From Streptomyces marianii (GTDB taxonomy: Bacteria; Actinomycetota; Actinomycetes; Streptomycetales; Streptomycetaceae): 64,000 nt of DNA. The position numbers and the translations under genes were made by a program. The stretch covers positions 3,382,501 to 3,446,500 of the forward strand of contig NZ_VAWE01000001.1 in assembly GCF_005795905.1 (NCBI RefSeq), in the 5' to 3' direction. Of this stretch, positions 1 through 9,794 are shown piece by piece (position 1 is the first letter of the stretch; every line of letters begins with the position of its first letter). The notes under the pieces were generated by a model that was given only the letters and a program-made list of their open reading frames with translations, did no database searches and had not been told where the DNA came from.

Positions 1-235
1 GGCGGCCGATGACGATGCCGGGACGCGCGGTGTGGATGTCCACCCGCACGCGGTCACGGGTGCGCTCGATCTCGACCTTGGAGATGCCGGCGCGCTCCAT
101 GCCGGACGTCATCATCCGGCGGATGGCGACGTCTTCCTTGACGTAGTCCTTGTACAGCTTGTCGGCGTACCAGCGGGACTTGAAGTCCGTGGTGATGCCG
201 AGCCGGAACCCGTGCGGGTTTACCTTCTGGCCCAT
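1..235 (-). CDS. rpsC: 30S ribosomal protein S3, N-terminal part
   Basis: The N-terminal 78 codons of S3 are present; the rest lies beyond the left edge of the window. The protein starts [14 protein letters not shown], the usual actinobacterial S3 start. S3 lines the mRNA entry channel of the 30S subunit. The ATG overlaps the last base of the rplV stop (TAATG), so the two genes are translationally coupled in the S10 operon. Confidence 0.95.
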   Translation of the reverse strand, partial: MGQKVNPHGFRLGITTDFKSRWYADKLYKDYVKEDVAIRRMMTSGMERAGISKVEIERTRDRVRVDIHTARPGIVIGR

Positions 236-582
236 TACCGGGTTCCTTCCTTGCTGCTGACGACCACGGTGATGTGGCTGGTCCGCTTGCGGATCCGGTA
301 GGCACGGCCCTGGGCGCGCGGACGGAACCGCTTCAGGGTCGGGCCCTCGTCGACGTACGCCTCGCTGATGAACAGCGAGGAGGCGTCCGTGTGGTCGTAG
401 TTGTGCGCGGCGTTGGCGATGGCACTGTCCAGCACCTTGCCTACCGGCACGCTCGCGGCCTGCGGGGCGAAACGCAGGACCGCCTGAGCCTCCGTGGCGG
501 CCATGCCACGGATGAGGTCCACCACGCGGCGGGCCTTCATGGGCGTGACGCGGATGTACCGCGCCTGGGCCCTGGCTTCCAT
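235..582 (-). CDS. rplV: 50S ribosomal protein L22
   Basis: L22, 115 residues, lines the polypeptide exit tunnel; macrolide-resistance changes map to its extended loop in other bacteria. I start it at [12 protein letters not shown], the conserved actinobacterial start, rather than at an in-frame codon eight residues upstream. The tunnel-loop region appears normal in length. It lies between rpsS (43-base gap) and rpsC (overlapping start) in the S10 operon. Confidence 0.95.
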   Translation of the reverse strand: MEARAQARYIRVTPMKARRVVDLIRGMAATEAQAVLRFAPQAASVPVGKVLDSAIANAAHNYDHTDASSLFISEAYVDEGPTLKRFRPRAQGRAYRIRKRTSHITVVVSSKEGTR

Positions 583-624
583 GGTTGTCCCTTCGGTGTA
601 AGTCATAGTCGTTCCACCCCGCGA

Positions 625-906
625 TTAGCGGCGCTTCGACTTCCGGTCGTCCTTGACGTGGCCGCGGAAGGTGCGAGTCGGCGAGAACTCGCCGAGCTTG
701 TGGCCGACCATGGACTCGGTGACGAACACCGGGACATGGGTCTTGCCGTTGTGCACCGCGATCGTGTGGCCCAGCATGGCCGGGACGATCATCGAGCGAC
801 GGGACCAGGTCTTGATGACGTTCTTGGTGCCTGCTTCGTTCTGGACGTCCACCTTCTTGATCAGGTGGTCGTCGACGAAGGGCCCCTTCTTGAGACTGCG
901 CGGCAT
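625..906 (-). CDS. rpsS: 30S ribosomal protein S19
   Basis: S19, 93 residues, starts [15 protein letters not shown] and ends in a basic tail, as in other Streptomyces. It sits on the head of the 30S subunit next to S13. It follows rplB after 12 bases, in the normal S10 operon order rplB-rpsS-rplV-rpsC, and full family length is present. Confidence 0.96.
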   Translation of the reverse strand: MPRSLKKGPFVDDHLIKKVDVQNEAGTKNVIKTWSRRSMIVPAMLGHTIAVHNGKTHVPVFVTESMVGHKLGEFSPTRTFRGHVKDDRKSKRR

Positions 907-918
907 CTAAACCCGCTC

Positions 919-1755
919 CTAGCGCTTCTTGTTCGTCTTGCGGCGGCGGACGATGTACTTGTTGCTCGCCTTCTTGGGAGAACGAGTACGACCCTCCTTC
1001 TGACCCCAGGGGGAGACCGGGTGGCGACCACCGGAGGTCTTGCCCTCACCACCACCGTGCGGGTGGTCGACCGGGTTCATGGCGACACCGCGGACGGTCG
1101 GGCGAACGCCCTTCCAGCGCATACGGCCGGCCTTGCCCCAGTTGATGTTCGACTGCTCGGCGTTGCCGACCTCGCCGACGGTGGCGCGGCAGCGGACGTC
1201 GACCAGGCGGATCTCACCGGACGGCATGCGCAGGTGGGCCATGGAGCCCTCCTTCGCCAGCAGCTGCACGGAGGCACCCGCGGAGCGGGCGAACTTCGCG
1301 CCGCCGCCGGGCCGCAGCTCGATGGCGTGCAGGGTCGTACCGACCGGGATGTTGCGCAGCGCCAGGTTGTTGCCGGGCTTGATGTCGGCACCGGGGCCGT
1401 TCTCGATCCGGTCACCCTGCGACAGACCGCGCGGGGCGAGGATGTAGCGCTTCTCGCCGTCCGCGTAGTGCAGCAGCGCGATGCGCGCGGTGCGGTTGGG
1501 GTCGTACTCGATGTGCGCGACCTTGGCCGGCACGCCGTCCTTGTCGTGACGACGGAAGTCGATCACGCGGTAGGCGCGCTTGTGGCCACCACCCTGGTGG
1601 CGAACGGTCACACGACCGGCGTTGTTACGGCCGCCCTTGCTGTGCAGGGGGCGGACCAGCGACTTCTCCGGCGTGGACCGCGTGATCTCGACGAAGTCGG
1701 CGACGCTGGAGCCACGACGGCCCGGAGTCGTCGGCTTGTACTTGCGGATACCCAT
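919..1755 (-). CDS. rplB: 50S ribosomal protein L2
   Basis: L2, 278 residues, starts [19 protein letters not shown]2 is a primary 23S rRNA binder near the peptidyl-transferase centre. The C-terminal stretch [14 protein letters not shown], which contains the near-invariant histidine of the family, is intact. It is preceded by rplW (37-base gap) and followed by rpsS. Confidence 0.97.
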   Translation of the reverse strand: MGIRKYKPTTPGRRGSSVADFVEITRSTPEKSLVRPLHSKGGRNNAGRVTVRHQGGGHKRAYRVIDFRRHDKDGVPAKVAHIEYDPNRTARIALLHYADGEKRYILAPRGLSQGDRIENGPGADIKPGNNLALRNIPVGTTLHAIELRPGGGAKFARSAGASVQLLAKEGSMAHLRMPSGEIRLVDVRCRATVGEVGNAEQSNINWGKAGRMRWKGVRPTVRGVAMNPVDHPHGGGEGKTSGGRHPVSPWGQKEGRTRSPKKASNKYIVRRRKTNKKR

Positions 1756-1792
1756 TTCTCAGTCCTCGTCCGATATCGGACCAAGGTCTCCG

Positions 1793-2107
1793 TTAGGAGG
1801 CCTGGCCGAAGATGTCGATACGGTCGCCCTCGGCGAGGGTCACGATGGCGCGCTTGGTGTTGGCGCGCTTGCCGAAACCGGTGCGGGTGCGCTTGCGCTT
1901 GCCCTGCCGGTTGATCGTGTTCACCCCGGTGACCTTGACCGAGAAGACCGCCTCGACGGCCTGCTTGATCTGGGTCTTGTTGGCGTTGGGCGCGACGATG
2001 AACGTGTACTTGTTCTCGTCCAGCAGCGCGTAGCTCTTCTCCGAGACAACCGGCTTGACGAGAACGTCACGCGGGTCGGTGAAGGTCTTGCTGGTGATCT
2101 CGGCCAT
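1793..2107 (-). CDS. rplW: 50S ribosomal protein L23
   Basis: L23, 104 residues, sits at the exit-tunnel rim and docks trigger factor and the signal recognition particle. The start [19 protein letters not shown] and the [15 protein letters not shown] basic loop are typical of Streptomyces. Its start codon shares its first base with the end of the rplD stop, so translation is probably coupled to rplD. Confidence 0.96.
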   Translation of the reverse strand: MAEITSKTFTDPRDVLVKPVVSEKSYALLDENKYTFIVAPNANKTQIKQAVEAVFSVKVTGVNTINRQGKRKRTRTGFGKRANTKRAIVTLAEGDRIDIFGQAS

Positions 2108-2757
2108 CAGGCCTCGCTCCCCTCATTGTCGTTGGCCTTGGGGCCGGACACGAAGGACTCGAAGGCGGCCTGGGTGAAGACCACGTCGTCGGAGACGAGC
2201 ACGTCGTACGTGTTCAGCTGGCCCGGCTCCAGGATGTGCACCTGGGGCAGGTTGCGGGCGGACAGCCACGCGGCCTCGTCGGTGCGCTCGGCGACCAGGA
2301 GCAGGTTCTTGCGCTCCGAGATCTTGCCGAGCAGCGTCTTGGCGGCCTTGGTGGAGACCTCGCCCTCGACCACGCCGGAGACGACGTGGATGCGGGAGTT
2401 GCGGGCCCGGTCGGTGAGGGCACCGCGCAGGGCGGCGGCCTTCATCTTCTTCGGGGTCCGCTGCGAGTAGTCGCGCGGCACGGGGCCGTGCACGACGCCA
2501 CCGCCGGCGAACTGCGGCGCACGGGTCGAGCCCTGACGCGCGCGGCCGGTGCCCTTCTGGCGGTAGGGCTTCCTGCCACCGCCACGGACCTCGCCGCGGG
2601 TCTTGGTCTTGTGCGTGCCCTGGCGGGCAGCGGCCAGCTGCGCGACGACGACCTGGTGGATCAGCGGAATGCTGACCTTGGCGTCGAAGATCTCCCCGGG
2701 GAGCTCGACGCTACCGGCCTTGTCGCCAGCGGGCGAAAGGATGTCAATGGTGCTCAT
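2107..2757 (-). CDS. rplD: 50S ribosomal protein L4
   Basis: L4, 216 residues, contributes with L22 to the exit-tunnel constriction. The tunnel loop is visible around [19 protein letters not shown]. In E. coli L4 also represses its own S10 operon; whether that holds in Streptomyces is not shown by the sequence. It lies eight bases after rplC and overlaps rplW. Confidence 0.96.
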   Translation of the reverse strand: MSTIDILSPAGDKAGSVELPGEIFDAKVSIPLIHQVVVAQLAAARQGTHKTKTRGEVRGGGRKPYRQKGTGRARQGSTRAPQFAGGGVVHGPVPRDYSQRTPKKMKAAALRGALTDRARNSRIHVVSGVVEGEVSTKAAKTLLGKISERKNLLLVAERTDEAAWLSARNLPQVHILEPGQLNTYDVLVSDDVVFTQAAFESFVSGPKANDNEGSEA

Positions 2758-2765
2758 CGGTTACC

Positions 2766-3410
2766 TCAGGCCCCCTTGGCCGCGGTACGGACCAGGACGA
2801 GGCCGCCGTTCGGACCGGGAACCGCGCCCTTGATGAGCAGCAGACCCTTCTCCGCGTCAACGGCGTGGACGGTCAGGTTCTGGGTGGTGACCCGCTCGTT
2901 GCCCATGCGGCCCGCCATACGGAGGCCCTTGAACACACGGCCCGGGGTGGCGCAGCCACCGATGGAACCGGGGGAGCGGTGCTTGCGCTGGGTGCCGTGT
3001 CCGGCGCCCAGGCCACGGAAGTTGTGGCGCTTCATGACACCGGCGAAGCCCTTGCCCTTGCTCTTGCCGGTGACGTCGACCTTCACGCCCGCCTCGAAGA
3101 CCTCGGCGGTGATCTCCTGGCCGAGGGTGTACTCGCCGGCGTCGGCGGTACGGATCTCGACGAGGTGACGACGGGGGGTGACGTCGGCCTTGGCGAAGTG
3201 GCCCTTGAGGGGCTTGTTCACCTTGCGCGGGTCGATCTCGCCGAAGGCGATCTGGACCGACTCGTAGCCGTCGGTGTCGTTCGTACGGATCTGGGTGACG
3301 ACATTGGGGCCGGCCTTGACGACGGTGACCGGGACGACACGGTTGTTCTCGTCCCAGACCTGAGTCATGCCGAGCTTCTCGCCCAGGATGCCCTTGATCT
3401 GCTTAGCCAT
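2766..3410 (-). CDS. rplC: 50S ribosomal protein L3
   Basis: L3, 214 residues, has a loop that reaches toward the peptidyl-transferase centre. I start it at [17 protein letters not shown], the conserved family start, 13 bases after rpsJ; a longer in-frame opening upstream runs back through rpsJ and is not credible. The [15 protein letters not shown] segment with its conserved glutamine is present. Confidence 0.96.
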   Translation of the reverse strand: MAKQIKGILGEKLGMTQVWDENNRVVPVTVVKAGPNVVTQIRTNDTDGYESVQIAFGEIDPRKVNKPLKGHFAKADVTPRRHLVEIRTADAGEYTLGQEITAEVFEAGVKVDVTGKSKGKGFAGVMKRHNFRGLGAGHGTQRKHRSPGSIGGCATPGRVFKGLRMAGRMGNERVTTQNLTVHAVDAEKGLLLIKGAVPGPNGGLVLVRTAAKGA

Positions 3411-3423
3411 CTCGCGCGTCACC

Positions 3424-3732
3424 TCAGAGCTTGATCTCGATGTCGACGCCGGCCGGCAGGTCGAGACGCATGAGCGAGTCGACCGTCTTCGGCGTGGGGT
3501 CGAGGATGTCGATGAGGCGCTTGTGCGTGCGCATCTCGAAGTGCTCGCGCGAGTCCTTGTACTTGTGCGGCGACTTGATGACGCAGTACACGTTCTTCTC
3601 AGTGGGCAGCGGCACCGGGCCCGCGACCGACGCACCAGTACGGGTCACCGTCTCGACGATCTTCTTCGCCGAGGAGTCGATGACCTCGTGGTCGTAGGCC
3701 TTGAGCCGGATGCGGATCTTCTGTCCCGCCAT
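3424..3732 (-). CDS. rpsJ: 30S ribosomal protein S10 / NusE
   Basis: S10, 102 residues, is the first gene of the S10 operon. It is a head protein of the 30S subunit and, as NusE, a partner of NusG/NusB in antitermination. The sequence [20 protein letters not shown] is the standard actinobacterial start. A long gene-free leader lies upstream and carries a hairpin motif shared with the rpsL leader. Confidence 0.97.
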   Translation of the reverse strand: MAGQKIRIRLKAYDHEVIDSSAKKIVETVTRTGASVAGPVPLPTEKNVYCVIKSPHKYKDSREHFEMRTHKRLIDILDPTPKTVDSLMRLDLPAGVDIEIKL

Positions 3733-4379
3733 GGCTACTTCGTAGTCCTGTCTCTCGTAACGCTCCGGAACCCGGTGTTCCCAGCCCTCTCCTCCGACCC
3801 ACGCGGTCGGGCGTGTCGCGCTCCCGCTACGCAGATGTCCGATGCCGGATTTCCCTGCTGGAGGGGATTGCGATCCGCAGAAGAGACCGCTGGACGTGGG
3901 CGAGGGCCCACCGGGTGCCTGGCCGGCGCCCCGCTGACACTTCCCGGAAGATTCCCGTACGTCCGCCCCAGCGCTGCCGGGAGGCAGTTAGGGCGACGAG
4001 TACTGTGGGACTCGCTTCCGGTCCTCCCGGCGGGAGGCGCGCAGCATCGGCACTCAACCGAGCAACCCGGACAGTCTGCCATACGGGCCGCGACGGACGC
4101 CAATCGAGCCGAAGAGGTTACCCCGGTCGCGAAGAAGGTCAAACCGCGGCACGCGGAGCATTCTGCTGCCGGGCTGTCGCCCACCAACGGCGCAACAGGG
4201 GACGAGCCGCCCCGCAGCGCGAGGGCGTCCCTCCGGCGGTGCCGGATTCACCTGGTCCGGAGCTCCCTGCAGCAGGCGGGGAGTTCCGGAACGCAGGAGA
4301 GATGGTCGAAACGGCGGCAGCTGGCATGACGACGCTCATCGCCCGCTGTCCAGCCCGGGCCTCGCCGGATCGTTCCCGA
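3733..4379 (-). promoter_or_regulatory. gene-free upstream region of the S10 operon
   Basis: About 650 bases separate rpsJ from the next gene. Open frames here are arginine/serine/proline-rich and resemble no family I know, so I take them as chance. The region should carry the S10 operon promoter. I could not pick a -10/-35 pair with confidence. The only clear structure is the shared hairpin motif at its rpsJ-proximal end. Confidence 0.45.
3794..3818 (-). promoter_or_regulatory. hairpin motif shared by S10 and str operon leaders
   Basis: Sixty-one bases upstream of the rpsJ start there is a 25-base block. Read on the minus strand it begins CGACACGCCCGACCGC and ends with GTGGGTCGG; CCGACC and GGTCGG can pair across a five-base loop. 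The same block, with one base changed (24 of 25 identical), lies 50 bases upstream of rpsL. I infer a shared leader or promoter-proximal element; its function is not established here. Confidence 0.5.
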
Positions 4380-4877
4380 CTACTTCACGTTCCGCAGGTG
4401 GAAAACCACGCGGTAGGACGAGACGTCCAACCGGCTGAAATCGGCGTAGCCCGTCACATGGGCGTAGTGGCCCGTGCCGCCGGTAACCGCTTCCGTGAAT
4501 TCGTCCGGCTGCCGATTGCCCCGGTCCGTCTTGATCCCCTGCACGGTGATCTGCCCACGCGGCGTGTCGAAGGTCTCGATGCACTGCGAGACGACGTCCG
4601 GCGCTTCGACGGCCATGATCAGGCACTGCACCCCGTGGGTCCCGAACGGCTTCCCCGTGTCGTAGAGGTAGTTCACGCCCGTGAACCCGAACTGTGTGCC
4701 GGCCACAGCGGCCGGGGGTACGCCGAACGCCCCGGTCGTCTGGCTCACGATGTCCAGAACCTTTCCGCCGCCGGGGGTGGCTTCCTCGGTAGCCATGGCG
4801 GTGGCAGGCGTCAGCATCGCGGCGGACAGCGCCAGCGCGCCCACTGCGAGCGCGCCCTTGGGCCTCAAGAGGTTCAT
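4380..4877 (-). CDS. secreted allene-oxide-cyclase/dirigent-like barrel protein
   Basis: A 165-residue protein with a signal peptide: basic start MNLLRPKG, a hydrophobic stretch to about residue 25, then an Ala-x-Ala site near ATAMATEEA. The body has the pattern of the allene oxide cyclase / dirigent-like beta-barrel family, notably GQITVQG followed by [16 protein letters not shown]. Such small barrels are common in Streptomyces secretomes and mostly uncharacterised. It lies just left of the tuf terminator, outside the tuf direct repeat. I call the fold with moderate confidence and no substrate. Confidence 0.6.
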   Translation of the reverse strand: MNLLRPKGALAVGALALSAAMLTPATAMATEEATPGGGKVLDIVSQTTGAFGVPPAAVAGTQFGFTGVNYLYDTGKPFGTHGVQCLIMAVEAPDVVSQCIETFDTPRGQITVQGIKTDRGNRQPDEFTEAVTGGTGHYAHVTGYADFSRLDVSSYRVVFHLRNVK

Positions 4878-5143
4878 GTGTGTCCTTCCAGTGGAGAGAG
4901 ACCTGACGTCGCCCAACCTGCGACGTGTGCGCGGGTGGCGCCAGCGCAGATACCTGTCCCCTGGTCCGCCCGGGTCTGCAATGCCGCGCAATGGCGTAGT
5001 CGAGCGTGGAGTCCGTAGAGGCGCCGCCGACCACCCTGATCCGCACGCGGGCCGTCCCGTCATGCCCGCTCCAGACCCCTCACCGTCCCTCTCCCCCGGA
5101 GCTTCCTCCCCTGATAGCGCCTATGCCGGGCGCACCACGCCAA

Positions 5144-5174
5144 GAGGCCCCGCACCTCCACGGTGCGGGGCCTC
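5144..5174 (-). terminator. intrinsic terminator downstream of the truncated tuf
   Basis: A perfect 13-bp stem (GAGGCCCCGCACC paired with GGTGCGGGGCCTC) with a five-base loop. It lies 46 bases past the stop of the truncated tuf copy. In the integration model this is the original chromosomal tuf terminator, because the flanks of the two tuf copies differ from the stop codon onward. Confidence 0.75.
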
Positions 5175-5220
5175 TCGCTTGCAGCTCGCTTCGGAGCTAC
5201 CAGGTCAGGCCGTCGAGAAC

Positions 5221-6256
<1,036 letters not shown>

Positions 6257-6591
6257 GGGTCGACCTGTCAAACCGCGCCACGCACGGGTGCGGCAGCGCC
6301 CTGCGGCCGGGCACCCGGGTGACCCGGGAACCCGCCCTCCCACCCGAACGGACGATCGAAGCCAACGTACCGCCGCCGGAGCCTTGTTGACGTCCCACCC
6401 TGCCCGCACCCACCGGGCGTGGCACCGTGCGCCCGGCCGCTTCCCGGTACGCGGCGACCCTCGCCCCGAAGGGGTGGGCTCTTCCGCGGGGCCACGGACC
6501 CGCTCGCGCGCGAGGCCCCCCGCCTTCCGTCGACGTCCACACCGGCGGGCGCGCCGCGCCCGCCGGGCGGCGGGTGCGGCGCGGCAACCCG
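6257..6591. other. gene-free left junction of the island
   Basis: This 335-base stretch joins the broken end of the truncated tuf to the first island gene. Its reading frames are proline/arginine-rich in every frame and look non-coding. I see no inverted repeat at the breakpoint, no tRNA and no integrase site. Confidence 0.5.
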
Positions 6592-7716
6592 TCAGGTACG
6601 CGTCACCGTTCCGCACTCCTGCGGCAGGGCGTCGAGGTCCTTGCTGCGGTCGTACGGATCCACGGCCGGGCCGGACCCTTCGGGGCCGGGGACCTGGTCC
6701 GCCCGGAACTGCGGGTGGAAATACCCGTCGCCGTCCCGGGCGCAGTCGGTGTTCCCGGTGGTCGACTTCCACGCCACCACGACCAGCCTGCCCGGCGTCG
6801 TCACCGTCCCCGCCGGGTCGTACAGGGCGACCGTCAGCTCCCTGCGGACGATCGTGCGCGCCACTTCGTCCGCGCCCGCCTCCGCCTCCACCAGGGGGTA
6901 CACGAAGGTGTAGTCGGCCTTGACCTCGACGGAGCCGTCTCGGTCGCCCTTGGCGAAGGTCAGCCGCCCGCGGGTCCTGACCGCGTCACCCACCACCCGC
7001 ACCTCGGCCGGGTCGAAGCGGCTGAGCAGCCACAGGGGGTCCTGGTCCTCGCGGGGCTCGCGCAGCCCCTTCTCCATCAGACCGTGGCCGTCCTTCTGGA
7101 GCGGGTCCAGCAGCCGGAGGGCCTTCACCGGGTGCTCACCCCTGAGGGTCGCGGGATCGAGGTTCGACGCGACCAGCAGCTCCTTCGTGCTGCGCAGCGC
7201 ATGCGCGACCTGGTCCCTGCTCATCCCGCCGACCGCCCTGGCCTCGGGCACCTCGATCCCCGCCGCCCCGTCCGCCCAGTCCACCGCCGGCGACCCCCGG
7301 AACGGCTCCTTCAGGGTCGGCGTGTCCGGAAAGAGCTCCCCGGAGGGCGCCGCCGTGGGACGCGCGGTCTCCGCGGCGAGCGGCGCGCCGTCCGTGCCGG
7401 AACCGCCCCCGGCGCCCGGAAGCCGGTCGACGACCAGCTCCGGCCGGACGGCGACGACGGCGAGCGCCAGGACGGCCACCCCGATGATGACGGGCGCGAG
7501 CCGCCGGCGCCTCCGCGGCCGCTCGTTCCACCGGTGCGCCCGCCCGGCAGTGCTCTCCCCCGCCCTCAGCCGCCGGGTCACCATGCGTGCTCGCGCCGAC
7601 GGCTCCACTGGCGCGTCACGCCCGCCCTCCCCTGCCGTGCGAAGGAACTCGGCCCACTCCTCGTCCGAAACCGACGGCTCGTCACCGGGCCGGTTCTCCG
7701 GCCTACTCGTTCCCAC
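6592..7716 (-). CDS. hypothetical membrane-anchored protein
   Basis: A protein of 374 residues from the GTG at 7716, which is preceded by a GGGG Shine-Dalgarno-like run; an ATG twelve codons upstream is an alternative. The N-terminal ~70 residues are charged and probably cytoplasmic, beginning VGTSRPENRPGDEPSVSDEE. A poly-arginine patch is followed by one membrane segment (LAPVIIGVAVLALAVVAV). The long remainder should be outside the cell and has no signature I recognise; the WLLSRFDPAEVRVVGDAVRTRG stretch is typical of uncharacterised Streptomyces anchored proteins. It is divergent from the RNA-repair pair. Confidence 0.65.
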   Translation of the reverse strand: MGTSRPENRPGDEPSVSDEEWAEFLRTAGEGGRDAPVEPSARARMVTRRLRAGESTAGRAHRWNERPRRRRRLAPVIIGVAVLALAVVAVRPELVVDRLPGAGGGSGTDGAPLAAETARPTAAPSGELFPDTPTLKEPFRGSPAVDWADGAAGIEVPEARAVGGMSRDQVAHALRSTKELLVASNLDPATLRGEHPVKALRLLDPLQKDGHGLMEKGLREPREDQDPLWLLSRFDPAEVRVVGDAVRTRGRLTFAKGDRDGSVEVKADYTFVYPLVEAEAGADEVARTIVRRELTVALYDPAGTVTTPGRLVVVAWKSTTGNTDCARDGDGYFHPQFRADQVPGPEGSGPAVDPYDRSKDLDALPQECGTVTRT

Positions 7717-8123
7717 TGGTCCCCACCCCTGGTCCGGGCACACCGTGCCCATGTCGTGGACATTCCACGACCAGGCGGAGGATACAAGCAGCGGCGGACC
7801 GGCCTCCTTCTCCCTCACGCTCCCTCACGCCTGCGATCCTCTGCGCCTCGCCCGCCGGCCGCTCGATGTGGGGCACGGCCCGCACCAGCGGGAATCCGGA
7901 GCACGAGGGGCAGATCGCCCGCACGGGCAAGGCGCCGGCTGACCGGGGAAGGCCCCGGCCGCAGGACGAGGCGGGGCCGCCGCCGCACCCCGGGCCCCGC
8001 CCACCGGTTCCCCGCCGCTCAACCGGGCGTCCACCCCGGGGTATTTGGGTCGAGCACCGTCGTACCCCCGCCTACAGTGGCGTCGCACCGCATGACGGGG
8101 ACGGGGACGGGGGGACGGACACC
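7717..8123. promoter_or_regulatory. divergent intergenic region before the RNA-repair genes
   Basis: About 400 bases separate the divergent membrane-protein and RNA-ligase genes. A TACAGT hexamer at 8073-8078 could be a -10 element for the ligase operon, about 45 bases before its ATG, but I see no convincing -35 at normal spacing. Otherwise nothing is recognisable. Confidence 0.3.
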
Positions 8124-9794
8124 ATGGGCCGGCATCCGGCGCGTACGCACTATCCGCGCACGCCGCACCTGCCGTGGTCGCCCGGCGCGTCGAGCGACGA
8201 CGTACGGATCGGGGACCTCGCCGCGCTGTACGGCAGGGAGGTCGTCGTCACCGAGAAGCTCGACGGTGAGAACACCACGCTGTACGGCGACGGGCTGCAC
8301 GCACGGTCCCCCGACTCCGCGCACCATCCGTCGCGGGCCTGGGTGAAAGCGCTCCAGGGCCGCATCGGCGACCGGATCCCGGCGGGGTGGCGGGTGTGCG
8401 GGGAGAACATGTACGCCCGGCACTCACTCGCCTACGACGACCTGGAGAGCTGGTTCTACGGTTTCTCCGTCTGGGACGGCGACGGCCGCTGCCTGGACTG
8501 GGACAGCGGCGCGGCCTTCCTGCGCGGACTCGGGATCCCCGTACCGCGCGTGCTGTGGCGCGGGGTCTTCGACGAGCGGGTCCTGCGGCGGCTGAAGGTC
8601 GACACCGAGCGCCACGAGGGGTACGTCGTCCGCACGGCCGGGGGCTTCGCCGCCGACGAGTTCCGGCACCGGGTCGCCAAATGGGTCCGGCCGGGGCACG
8701 TCCGCACCTCCACCCACTGGATGCACACCGCCGTCGTGGCGAACGGGCTGGCACCGGCCGCCGCGCTGTGGGCGGTGCGGTCGGGGGCGGCACCGGACCC
8801 GGCCGCCCTGCTCGAGGCGGTCGGACTGCCGGACGGCGACGCCCGGGCCGCCTGCGACGTCGCCGCGCGCCTCGGCGGCACCGGGGACGAACGGCTCGCC
8901 GGCGTGCTCGCCGGGCTGCTGCACACGCGGCACCGCGGGACGCTCGCCGGCCGGCTGGCCCGGCCGCTCGGTCTTCCGCTCGCCCGGCGCGTCGCCGATC
9001 TCGTCGGTCTGCACACCGGACTGCACCGCCCCTACCCCGACGAGCAGCGCCGGACCGGGCTGCTGCGGATGTCGTACGCCGTCGGCCTGGACGCGCTGCA
9101 CGCCGTCGCCGCCGCGGCCGCCCCGGACGCGGCGGCCCGTGAGCAGGTCGAGTGGTCCGCCCTGCACGCCGAGGAGGCGCGTCCGATCGGTCCGCTGCGG
9201 GAGGCGTTCGCCGGACTGGACCCGGAGGCCGCGGCGCGCTGCCTGGGCGAGGCCCGGGAGGCGTACGCGCTGGGCCGCGTCGGAACCGTCGAGGAGGCGG
9301 TCGCGGCCACCTGGCGCCGGCGCTCCGGGGACTTCCCGCGACTGATCCACCTGGTCGGCCCGTCCGGCAGTGGCAAGAGCACCTTCGCACGGGCGCTGAG
9401 AGGCGTCGACGCGTACGTCTCGCTCGACGCCCTGCGCGAGGCCCGCGGCGCCCGCGCGGACCAGAGCGCCAACGGCGAGGTCCTCCGCCGGGGCCTCGAC
9501 CGGCTCGGCACCGCGCTCGCGGAAGGTGCGACGGTGGTATGGGACGCCACATCCCTCAACCCGCACCAGCGGTCCCTGGTCCACACGGTCGCCCGCCGCC
9601 GCGACGCCCTCGTCACCCACGCGGTGGCGCTCGTCGACGAGGACGAACTGGTCCGGCGCAACGAACGGCGGCCCCACCCGGTCCCGGCGGAGGTGCTCAC
9701 CGCGCAGCTGCGCCGGTACGTGCCCCCGTACCCCGGCCAGGCGCACCGCACCTGGTACATCGGCGCGGGCGGCACGATCGAGGAGGAGGCGTAG
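8124..9794 (+). CDS. RNA ligase / polynucleotide kinase fusion
   Basis: A 556-residue two-domain RNA-repair enzyme. The N-terminal half is a nucleotidyl-transferase ligase: KLDGEN with the AMP-accepting Lys45, then CGENMYARHSL, FYGFSVWD, EGYVVRT and VAKWVRPGH as the later ligase motifs. The C-terminal part is a P-loop kinase with GPSGSGKS at residues 412-419 and the VVWDATSLNPHQR segment seen in polynucleotide kinases. Together they would phosphorylate 5'-OH ends and rejoin RNA. The start is the ATG after GGGGGAC. Its TAG directly abuts the GTG of the next gene, so they form an operon. The target RNA is not indicated. Confidence 0.8.
   Translation: MGRHPARTHYPRTPHLPWSPGASSDDVRIGDLAALYGREVVVTEKLDGENTTLYGDGLHARSPDSAHHPSRAWVKALQGRIGDRIPAGWRVCGENMYARHSLAYDDLESWFYGFSVWDGDGRCLDWDSGAAFLRGLGIPVPRVLWRGVFDERVLRRLKVDTERHEGYVVRTAGGFAADEFRHRVAKWVRPGHVRTSTHWMHTAVVANGLAPAAALWAVRSGAAPDPAALLEAVGLPDGDARAACDVAARLGGTGDERLAGVLAGLLHTRHRGTLAGRLARPLGLPLARRVADLVGLHTGLHRPYPDEQRRTGLLRMSYAVGLDALHAVAAAAAPDAAAREQVEWSALHAEEARPIGPLREAFAGLDPEAAARCLGEAREAYALGRVGTVEEAVAATWRRRSGDFPRLIHLVGPSGSGKSTFARALRGVDAYVSLDALREARGARADQSANGEVLRRGLDRLGTALAEGATVVWDATSLNPHQRSLVHTVARRRDALVTHAVALVDEDELVRRNERRPHPVPAEVLTAQLRRYVPPYPGQAHRTWYIGAGGTIEEEA

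Noticed and set aside
3735..4187. A 150-codon gene upstream of rpsJ
   Set aside because: Cys/Arg/Pro-rich with no family resemblance, lying where the S10 operon promoter and leader must be.
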